64,000 nucleotides of DNA, taken from the NCBI GenBank assembly GCA_017618195.1, contig JAFZUW010000070.1, positions 1 through 64,000 of the forward strand, given 5' to 3'. Positions within the stretch are counted from its first letter, which is position 1, and every line of letters starts with the position of its first letter. Made by a program: the position numbers and the translations under genes. Below, in pieces: positions 25,217-32,110 of the stretch. The stretch is from Lachnospiraceae bacterium. GTDB lineage: Bacteria; Bacillota; Clostridia; Lachnospirales; Lachnospiraceae. The notes below the pieces were generated by a model. It did not search any database and had not been told where the DNA came from. It worked only from the letters and a program-made list of their open reading frames with translations.

Positions 25217-25768
25217 CTAAACCAGACGGAAAAGCTTACAGTTTTCGATTCCGGTTTTCCAGAAGTCCTTCACCGGGATGTTCTTCACCTGGCACACGAT
25301 GCTCAGATTCATTGCTCCGTGGCCGACGATCAGAACGTCCTTTTCTTCTTTTAAAAGCGGATCGATCTCTTCCTTCAAAAAGCCGCCTGTCCGCTCAAGA
25401 AGATCGTATACGCTCTCGCCTCCTTCGACCGGAACGATGTATTGCTCAGGGTGAAAGAAGAACTCGTTGACCGGACAATCCGGGATGCTGAAACTGTTCT
25501 CGATTCCTTCGTAGATTCCGAAGCTCATCTCCATAAGCCGGTCATCATAACGGATCGGAACATCACGTCCGCGAAGCACGATTTCGGCCGTCTCCTTTGC
25601 CCTGCATAAAGGGGAGCAGAAGCAGATGTCGAAATGAATGTCCGCGCACTCGGAAGCGGCCTTTTCGGCCATTGCGCGTCCGGCATCGTTCAGCGGGATG
25701 TCGGTGCGCCCCTGGATTTTATGACGGTCGTTCCAATCGGTACGGCCGTGACGCATAATATAGAGCAC
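25217..25768 (-). CDS. Histidine phosphatase family protein (GTG start)
   Basis: 183-residue phosphatase with the catalytic RHG motif (YIMRHGRTDWN, about residues 3-13) and the second catalytic His in IVGHGAMN (about 147-154); the proton donor Glu is in RLMEMSFGIYEG. Related enzymes include broad-range phosphatases and CobC-like proteins. The GTG at 25768 has a GGAGG site 7 bases upstream. It follows the 5'-nucleotidase gene (88-base gap) and may be co-transcribed with it, which would combine two phosphate-releasing activities. Confidence 0.92.
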   Translation of the reverse strand: MLYIMRHGRTDWNDRHKIQGRTDIPLNDAGRAMAEKAASECADIHFDICFCSPLCRAKETAEIVLRGRDVPIRYDDRLMEMSFGIYEGIENSFSIPDCPVNEFFFHPEQYIVPVEGGESVYDLLERTGGFLKEEIDPLLKEEKDVLIVGHGAMNLSIVCQVKNIPVKDFWKTGIENCKLFRLV

Positions 25769-25856
25769 TTTGTTTCCTCCGGTAATTCTTCCGAGAATTT
25801 CCCGACGCAGGCCGGACTTCTTCGGAATATACGAAACAGCCCGGATCCGATTCCGG

Positions 25857-27634
25857 TTACTGTTTCTCTACGATTTTGATACGGCCGTCGCCGAACGGGT
25901 CGGCATATGCCTCGCCGATCTTTCCTCCCAAAGCACCCGTGATGTAGTCGATCAGAACCTGATTGTCGATCTTCACGCGGTCCTGCAGAAGCTTTGCTCC
26001 GGCGAACATCGAAAAGCCGTCGCCGAACTCCAGAAGCATGTAGCTGTGTCCGCAAGCGTGTACGTTTTCTCAGGGTCGACCGGCTGACCGTTTATCAGAA
26101 CGTTCTTCACGCGGCGCTCGCCCTTGATGCCCGTGAACACCTCATTTTCGTCCATGCTGCAGGGCGTATCGATATAAGTATGAATCTCATAGGTGAGTCC
26201 GGATACCTGCGGGAATCCGCCGCACTCGCCGGGCACCGAACGCGCGCCCCACTCCAAAGCATCCAAAAGCGTCTGCCCGGAAATCTCGATCACGCAGAGC
26301 GTATTGCCGAACGGATGAACGCTCAAAATATCCTGCAGCGTAACCTCTCCGGCCGGAATGCTCACACGGATTCCGCCGCCGTTTACGATGGCGATGTCGG
26401 CTCCCGACTGCTCGCGGTACGCATCCGCGCAAAGATCGCCGAGATTCGTCTCCGAACGGCGCACCATGCGGATGGGCTTCCCGTTCGCATCGACTTCGAC
26501 GGGATCATTGATCGTAAGTTCCACGGAAGAGTTCGCAACCGTCTCCGCAAGCTTTTTCTTAAGGACGTCGCTTGCCTGCGAAACGGCCTTTTTCATTTCA
26601 TTATTGATTCCGAGAAGGTCCGGTGCCGGTACGGAATTATCCCAGCTGTAAAGACCCGCCGTAACCGTTCCGTCGGCTTTAATCCTGCACCAGCCGATTC
26701 CCTCTAACTTCGTTCCGCACGCCGCACGGATCACGGTCTTTCCGTCCTTGTCCTTCACCATCACCTGATCCGTATCGTGGCTGTGTCCGTCCAGAAGCAC
26801 GTCGATGCCTCTCGTATTTGCAATCACTTCGGCATACGTCCACGGCGAGCACTCCTCCTCATTTCCGAGATGCGCCAATACAACAACGTATTCCGCTCCC
26901 TCGGCACGCGCATCGTCCACAGCCTTCTGAACGGCATTGTAAACGCCCTCGCCGGTCGCATCCTGACAGAAGCCGTATACGTACTGCCCGTTTTCATCCA
27001 TGAAATAAGAAGGCGTTGAAGTCGTCAGCGTCTTCGGGGTCGTTACTCCGACAAATGCAATCTTCTTACCCGCCGATTCCTCGATCACATAGGGATCGAA
27101 CACGTTCTCTCCCTGATAGGTAAAGTTGCAGCTGATGTACTGGAACCTCGCCCGTTTCGCGAGCGAAAGGAACTGCTTCATTCCATAGTCAAACTCATGG
27201 TTGCCGGGGATTGCGATACGGTATCCCATATCATTCATCAGATCGATCAGCGCCTCGCCGCGCGTCATCGTTCCGAGAGGCTCGCCTTGAATATTGTCCC
27301 CGTTATCAACAAGAATGACTTCCGCCCCCTGCATATCCAGATACTTCCGGATCTCCTGAAGCCCCGCATAACCGAATCCCTGATCGACTCCGCAGTGCAC
27401 GTCGCTCGTAAACAGGATTACCACATCGCCGTTTCTCTCATAAACGGAGTCCGGACGTACGCCCTCTCTCGTCGGCGTGGGTGTCGGTTCAGCCGTAACC
27501 GTGACGGTTTCGGTCGGGGTCGGGGTCGAGTCGCCTTTTCCGTCCTCGCGGCTGCATGCCGACATTCCGAAAAGAAGAGCGGCTGCGGCAATAAGCCCGA
27601 TAACGGGTTTCATACGATTCTTTATACTCTTCAT
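25857..27634 (-). CDS. 5'-nucleotidase/metallophosphatase lipoprotein, frameshifted near its 3' end
   Basis: Surface enzyme expected to hydrolyse nucleotides or sugar nucleotides. A lipoprotein signal (LFGMSAC, Cys near residue 27) and a Thr-Pro linker are followed by the metallophosphatase domain with FTSDVHCG, DNGDNIQGE and GNHEFDYG metal ligands, then the 5'-nucleotidase C-terminal domain. The first frame runs to 25973 but turns into unrelated residues after EKTYTLAD. The correct ending (MLLEFGDGFSMFAGAKLL to the stop at 25857) is in another frame from about 26039. One missing base in 26040-26052 explains this; inserting one restores YTLADHSYML-like family sequence. It could be a real mutation or an assembly error. 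The catalytic domain itself is intact. Confidence 0.9.
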
Positions 27635-27766
27635 AAAACAAATTCTCCTATTTCATCCGGTATCCGATTCCCCGGATTGTTTCATTATGACACCGAATCC
27701 GCGGTTTGACAACATTTTCCCGAAAATAGCAAGATTTGAAAGGAATAGCGCAAGAAATGGATTGTC

Positions 27767-27795
27767 TTGTCCGTGAAACTAAATTAATCTATAAT
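27767..27795 (+). promoter_or_regulatory. Promoter of the GH43 gene
   Basis: TTGTCC (27767-27772) and perfect TATAAT (27790-27795), 17-base spacer, 75 bases before the start codon, in the divergent gap with the nucleotidase gene. Confidence 0.75.
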
Positions 27796-27870
27796 TTAGG
27801 GTGAAATCGGCATGACAAGCACATCTTTTCATGCCGTTTCCCAACTTACTCATAGGAGGATTGCACCATT

Positions 27871-28872
27871 ATGCAGAAGATCAAATTATCCCGCCCGAAT
27901 GAGAGAACCCCTTTGGTTCGGGAGATTTACACCGCGGATCCTTCCGCGCACGTATTTAACGGCAAAATATATATCTATCCTTCGCATGACTTCGCTCATG
28001 ATTGTCCCGATGACGACAACGGCGATCAGTACATCATGCAGGATTATCACGTACTTTCGATGGACAGCCTCGATTCGGAATGCATCGACAACGGTCTTGC
28101 TCTTTCCGAGGACGATGTTCCGTGGGTTAAGAACCAGATGTGGGCACCTGACTGTGTCTGCAAGAACGGCCGCTACTACCTCGTATTTCCCGCTAAGGAT
28201 TACAACGGCCAGTTCCATATCGGCGTAGCCGTTTCCGATTCTCCGGTAGGCCCGTTCAAGCCGCAGGAGAACTTTATCAAAGGCAGCTACAGCATCGATC
28301 CCGCTGTTCTGGTAGACGATGACGGACACACCTACTGCTATTACGGCGGTCTCTGGGGCGGTCAGCTTGAGATGTGGCAATCCGGTTCCTTCGATCCGAA
28401 CGCGCACCGTCCGGAAGGCGATGAGCCCGCACTCGGACCGATGTTCGCAGAGTTCAACGACGAGATGGACGCATTTATCACCGAGCCGAAGCACCTGCAG
28501 ATTCTTGATGAGAACGGCGAGCCTTTGAAGGCAGGCGATGAAGACCGCCGCTATTTCGAAGGTCCCTGGATGCACAAGTTCAACGGCAAATACTATCTTT
28601 CCTACTCCACCGGAACCACGCACTATCTCTGCTACGCAGAGGGCGAGAAGCCGGACGGCCCGTTCACTTATAAGGGCCGCATCATGGAGCCCGTACTCGG
28701 CTGGACCACGCATCACTCCATCGTTAAGATCGGTGATGACTGGTACCTCTTCTATCATGACTGTGAGCTTTCCGGCGGCGTAACGCACGAGCGCTGTGTA
28801 AAATACACGAAGCTCAACATCCATGAAGACGGCACGATTGATACGATCATTCCTTACGAGTTCGAGCGCTGA
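27871..28872 (+). CDS. Glycoside hydrolase family 43 (xylosidase/arabinofuranosidase type)
   Basis: 333-residue enzyme without signal peptide, so probably cytoplasmic and acting on imported oligosaccharides. The five-bladed propeller is marked by the general base Asp in YTADPSAHVF (about residues 21-30), the pKa-modulating Asp in SIDPAVLVDDDG (about 144-155) and the acid Glu in YFEGPWMHK (about 223-231). The His-x-x in TTHHSIVK is also typical of GH43. Such enzymes remove xylose or arabinose from hemicellulose fragments; the exact activity is not predictable. A TAGGAGGATT site precedes the ATG, and a terminator follows the stop. Confidence 0.93.
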   Translation: MQKIKLSRPNERTPLVREIYTADPSAHVFNGKIYIYPSHDFAHDCPDDDNGDQYIMQDYHVLSMDSLDSECIDNGLALSEDDVPWVKNQMWAPDCVCKNGRYYLVFPAKDYNGQFHIGVAVSDSPVGPFKPQENFIKGSYSIDPAVLVDDDGHTYCYYGGLWGGQLEMWQSGSFDPNAHRPEGDEPALGPMFAEFNDEMDAFITEPKHLQILDENGEPLKAGDEDRRYFEGPWMHKFNGKYYLSYSTGTTHYLCYAEGEKPDGPFTYKGRIMEPVLGWTTHHSIVKIGDDWYLFYHDCELSGGVTHERCVKYTKLNIHEDGTIDTIIPYEFER

Positions 28873-28890
28873 TAATTTTACAGAACAGGC

Positions 28891-28920
28891 AAGTCCCCGG
28901 AGCGATCCGGGGACTTTTTT
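28891..28920 (+). terminator. Terminator of the GH43 gene
   Basis: Ten-base-pair stem (28891-28900 with 28907-28916) with T run to 28920; the A residues on the other side may also serve the opposing gene. Confidence 0.88.
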
Positions 28921-28927
28921 CATGCCG

Positions 28928-29983
28928 TTATTCTTTCATTAATTCGTAGTCGATCAGTGTCATCTTATCGTTTATGATCTTTTCTTCTCCGACTCGGACA
29001 AATCCGCATTTTTCGTACAGATGACAGTTCCTCTCCTCCTGCAGGATCGTCTCCAGTTTCCATGTTGTCACTTCCGGGAACATCTCAAACGCCTTCTGGA
29101 TCGCAACGTACCCGAGTCCTCGGTTCTGGTATCTCGGCAGGATGAAGATCGGGCTGATGAACGACACCTTCTTCTCGTTCGGGTCATTATGTCCGAGATT
29201 GATCACGCCGACTCTGGCACCGTCCTTCACGATGAAGAAGTACTGACGGTTCGGCACGGCCGCACGTCTCTTGATCCGCTCAAGCGGCTCGATCGCGGGC
29301 GAGCCTTCGTCCTGATAGATCTCGTAGAGCGGCATGAAGCTCTCCACCTGCATCTGATGAACCTGTTCGAGTTCATCCTCCCTCACCGGCTCCAGCTTAA
29401 CCCTGTTGAACAGCTCGATTCCGGTCGCGTCCGGCAGATGAAAATGGTCCTTGATCATCTTTGCCACGACGTCGGGCTCCAGGTTCGTATTGTCGATTCG
29501 CAGGTAATTCGGGGACGAGATTTCTCCCTCCAGGCTCACGAGACGGTATTTGGTCTCCTCGCGGATAAGCCGGTCATCGGAGACGGACAGGTCACGCTTT
29601 GACGCCTTATTGAGAAGCCTGTTCTCCGTATGGTTACGCTGAAGCCGTACCTCGCGGTCCGCCACCAGTTCCACATAGTACACGGTTCCGCCGGTTTCCT
29701 CGAACCGTTTCGTGATCTTCTCTACATAATCCCAGTCGGACTGCAGGTCAAATGCCCACATGATCGTGAAGATCATCCCTTTGTAATTCGATTGTAAAAA
29801 CGCGTCAAAAAGAACATCCCTGAGACGCTCCACAAGCGCGCCGTCACGATATCCGAAAACCTCAAGCACCGGTTCGAACAGCATATGATTGTGAAACAGC
29901 CGGAAGTCCGTTATCTTCCGCAGTTCCTGCCCGACCGTCATCTTTCCGACGGCTCCGCTCCCGATTAACAGTACCAGATCCAT
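28928..29983 (-). CDS. P-loop kinase-like domain fused to GNAT acetyltransferase
   Basis: 351-residue two-domain protein. Residues about 1-185 form an AAA_33/shikimate-kinase-like P-loop domain with Walker A LIGSGAVGKMT near residues 5-15 and an ELVADREVRLQRNHTEN-type lid. Residues about 195-351 form a GNAT domain with the acetyl-CoA loop in PRYQNRGLGYVAI (about 290-302) and an ending YEKCGFVRVGEE. The start at 29983 has a GGAGGG site 7 bases upstream; the longer frame lacks it. It follows the 136-residue protein gene with a 4-base gap. Both domains resemble those of small-molecule-modifying enzymes, including antibiotic-modifying ones; the substrate is unknown. Confidence 0.88.
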   Translation of the reverse strand: MDLVLLIGSGAVGKMTVGQELRKITDFRLFHNHMLFEPVLEVFGYRDGALVERLRDVLFDAFLQSNYKGMIFTIMWAFDLQSDWDYVEKITKRFEETGGTVYYVELVADREVRLQRNHTENRLLNKASKRDLSVSDDRLIREETKYRLVSLEGEISSPNYLRIDNTNLEPDVVAKMIKDHFHLPDATGIELFNRVKLEPVREDELEQVHQMQVESFMPLYEIYQDEGSPAIEPLERIKRRAAVPNRQYFFIVKDGARVGVINLGHNDPNEKKVSFISPIFILPRYQNRGLGYVAIQKAFEMFPEVTTWKLETILQEERNCHLYEKCGFVRVGEEKIINDKMTLIDYELMKE

Positions 29984-29987
29984 ATTA

Positions 29988-30398
29988 TCACCCTCCGCAT
30001 TCTTTCGTCGTTGTCTGCCCGTCCTCAACAGGTTTGATCACCGCCACTTGGAAATCATCTTCGTAAATCACTTCGCCCGGCAGTTCCGTGCGCTCCGAGA
30101 TATACAGTTTCATACCGTACTTCTCTGCCATTTGCCGGTAGAAAGTCATCTCGTTCCAGATACGGTTTCCTTCGGGCGTATCCTTGAACCACGTGACCGC
30201 GCCCTGCGTATTGCCGGTTTCATAGTAAGGCGGCACCGGCAGTACCTCCTCAAAATACTTGCGGTTCCGCCAATACTCCGCAATCTCCTCCTCGTTCATG
30301 GTCTTCTCTTCAACCAGCTTCCAGATTGCCGTGAAGACGCCTCTCGGCTGCTGCGTCAAATACGCAATGTCCGTCGTGTGTACTCTGTAATACCTCAT
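29988..30398 (-). CDS. Uncharacterised protein co-transcribed with the kinase-GNAT fusion
   Basis: 136-residue soluble protein that I do not recognise. It is rich in aromatic and charged residues (RYYRVHTTDIAYL at the start, a WRNRKYFEEVLPVPPYYE segment near 63-80, and YGMKLYISERTELPGEVIYED near 113-133). There is no signal peptide or membrane segment. A CAGGAGGAAAAGG site precedes the ATG. Only 30 bases separate its start from an upstream terminator (30421-30453), so it has no promoter of its own; transcripts must pass that terminator from the promoter at 30620-30648. Confidence 0.8.
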   Translation of the reverse strand: MRYYRVHTTDIAYLTQQPRGVFTAIWKLVEEKTMNEEEIAEYWRNRKYFEEVLPVPPYYETGNTQGAVTWFKDTPEGNRIWNEMTFYRQMAEKYGMKLYISERTELPGEVIYEDDFQVAVIKPVEDGQTTTKECGG

Positions 30399-30420
30399 AT
30401 CCTTTTCCTCCTGATCCCGA

Positions 30421-30453
30421 TAAAAAAACCGCCTGTCCGAAAAGACAGGCGGT
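30421..30453 (-). terminator. Terminator/attenuator between leader ORF and downstream operon
   Basis: Perfect ten-base-pair stem (30428-30437 with 30444-30453), six-base loop, then seven T residues on the minus strand. It lies 32 bases after the 34-codon ORF and 30 bases before the next start codon. Confidence 0.88.
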
Positions 30454-30484
30454 CAGAAAATACGGGTTATTGTATCTCCGGGCT

Positions 30485-30589
30485 CTATTCTTCTCTGCGA
30501 CCGAAAAAGCGTATACTATGAAAACCATACACATGAATCATATGAATGGCATGCTCATAATAACGATTTTCAATCGCAAAACGCTTCAT
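30485..30589 (-). CDS. Small ORF of 34 codons, candidate leader peptide
   Basis: Minus-strand ORF from ATG at 30589 to TAG at 30485, encoding a 34-residue peptide that begins MKRFAIENRYYEH and ends IRFFGRREE. It has four His and seven aromatic residues plus basic ends, no signal peptide, and no match that I recognise. A GAGGAG site lies 8 bases upstream of the ATG and a near-perfect promoter 31 bases before that. It is followed by a strong terminator. The arrangement promoter, short ORF, terminator, structural genes is that of a leader peptide controlling attenuation. The alternative is a free-standing small protein. Confidence 0.65.
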   Translation of the reverse strand: MKRFAIENRYYEHAIHMIHVYGFHSIRFFGRREE

Positions 30590-30619
30590 GAGAAGAACTC
30601 CTCGAAAAATATTGTGTTT

Positions 30620-30648
30620 AGAATACTCCGCTTCCCGTCATATGTCAA
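30620..30648 (-). promoter_or_regulatory. Promoter of the small ORF and downstream operon
   Basis: Perfect TTGACA (30643-30648) and TATTCT (30620-30625) on the minus strand, 17-base spacer. The -35 box overlaps the last codons of the gene at 30645-31502. Confidence 0.8.
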
Positions 30649-31502
30649 CCGTTTTTTTCGTCAGCCGGCTCTTCGGATGTTTCCTCCTGCGCCTCGGCCT
30701 TCGTCTCTGTGCTTTCCTCCGCGGAGCCGGCCTTTGCCTTCCTGCGGTCCGCGATCTCGAGCGGCACCGTGATCAGAAGCATGTACGGCACAAGGATCAG
30801 CGTACACGGAATCAGATACAGGAACGGGAACGGCAGAATCTTATGGAAGATTTCCAAAAGCGGATTGCCTTCGGTCTCCACCGCGAAGAAGTAGTTCGCT
30901 TTCTCGTGAAGCCCCGTAACACGGAGCAGCATATTGATGCAGAAGATGACAAATGCGATCAGTAACGCCGTCAGAACAGCCTTCGTAAGGTCCTTAAGCT
31001 TCGGACGGAACAGACCGAACGTGACGATTGCAAATCCTTCGATCACGATCATATAGTGTGTCCCGTAATAGCCGATCATGCGGGGCAGCAGCAGCGAATA
31101 CCCGTCAAATCCGTTGCCCGGCATAAACAAAGCCATCATGGCGCCGAGCGGTCCGAGGAAGAAACAGAAGCACATCATCGGACGGTTCTTTTTGAGCACC
31201 GCAAACGGGATCAGGATCATGTTGATGTTGCAAAGCTGAAGCGGCAGTTCGCCCCACCAGTTGAATCCGCCCATTTCGGCGATGATCACGTTATAATCGG
31301 CGTCTATTGAAAGGAAATACTTATAGAACACAAATCCGACCAGCGTAACGACGCATGCCGAAATGAGGACGATCTTCTTTGTACGCTCGGATTTGCCGCG
31401 AAGCAGCAGACTCGCAATCACGAGCAGGGCGATAAAGAATCCGAAAGAGGCGATAAATACGCCGTTAAACGGTGTAATGATCCAAGAACCGAAAGGCACC
31501 AT
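30645..31502 (-). CDS. TIGR02206/YwaF-type integral membrane protein
   Basis: 285-residue protein with about seven membrane segments spread over residues 10-255 and a charged, Glu/Ala-rich cytoplasmic tail (about 257-285). The segment GGFNWWGELPLQLCNINMI (about residues 78-96) and the PGNGFDGYSLL stretch match the TIGR02206/YwaF family. The function is unknown. The ATG at 31502 is preferred over a TTG at 31517 because of a GGAG site. GrpB is encoded next upstream (61-base gap). Confidence 0.85.
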   Translation of the reverse strand: MVPFGSWIITPFNGVFIASFGFFIALLVIASLLLRGKSERTKKIVLISACVVTLVGFVFYKYFLSIDADYNVIIAEMGGFNWWGELPLQLCNINMILIPFAVLKKNRPMMCFCFFLGPLGAMMALFMPGNGFDGYSLLLPRMIGYYGTHYMIVIEGFAIVTFGLFRPKLKDLTKAVLTALLIAFVIFCINMLLRVTGLHEKANYFFAVETEGNPLLEIFHKILPFPFLYLIPCTLILVPYMLLITVPLEIADRRKAKAGSAEESTETKAEAQEETSEEPADEKNG

Positions 31503-31563
31503 GACATTTTCTCCCAAGAATAAAGTGATGTATTGAAAAAAAATAACGTAACATATCGTCGGA

Positions 31564-32073
31564 TTACAGTCCGATCTCTTTGTAAACGCTTTCGATAAAC
31601 GGAGACTTATGCTCGATGTAACGGTCGATATCGTACGGGTAAAGCGCCGCGCCTTCTTCCTTGATGCGGCTGTATCCGCGGACCGTTTCCGGATGCGAGC
31701 GAAGATAGTCGCGAAACGTCACATGCCTGTGAAGTTCGGCGGAATCCGCGGGACATACGTAAAGATGATGTTTCCGAAGGTGTTCTTTTCCGTCATACTT
31801 GAAGGCTTCCCTTCCCGGAATTCCCTGGTCTCCCTCGTGCTGATAGCCGATCCGCGCAAGCGCCTCTACCGCGGCATTCAGCTTCGAGTAATCTTCAATA
31901 ACGACATCGATATCGATGATCGGCTTCGCGGAAAGCCCGGGAACCGATGTGCTGCCGACATGTTCGATCCGCAGCGCCAATCCCCCGAGTGCGGGCTCAA
32001 GTTCTGCCTTGATATCGGCAAAATCCTTCTTCCACACTTCATTATACGGTTCCACTACAACATGCTTTGCCAT
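31564..32073 (-). CDS. GrpB family (UPF0157) nucleotidyltransferase-fold protein
   Basis: 169-residue protein with the family pattern: VEPYNEVW near the start, the IEHVGSTSVPGLSAKPIIDIDVVI core (about residues 36-60) containing the GS and DxD nucleotidyltransferase-type motifs, HHLYVC near 102-107, and F-RDYLR near 120. The fold is shared with nucleotidyltransferases; biochemical activity is mostly unknown. The start at 32073 has a GGAGGG site. It follows the fusion gene (32111) by 37 bases. Confidence 0.92.
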   Translation of the reverse strand: MAKHVVVEPYNEVWKKDFADIKAELEPALGGLALRIEHVGSTSVPGLSAKPIIDIDVVIEDYSKLNAAVEALARIGYQHEGDQGIPGREAFKYDGKEHLRKHHLYVCPADSAELHRHVTFRDYLRSHPETVRGYSRIKEEGAALYPYDIDRYIEHKSPFIESVYKEIGL

Positions 32074-32110
32074 CCTGTCCCTCCGATCCGGCTTAACCCT
32101 GATTATTTCT

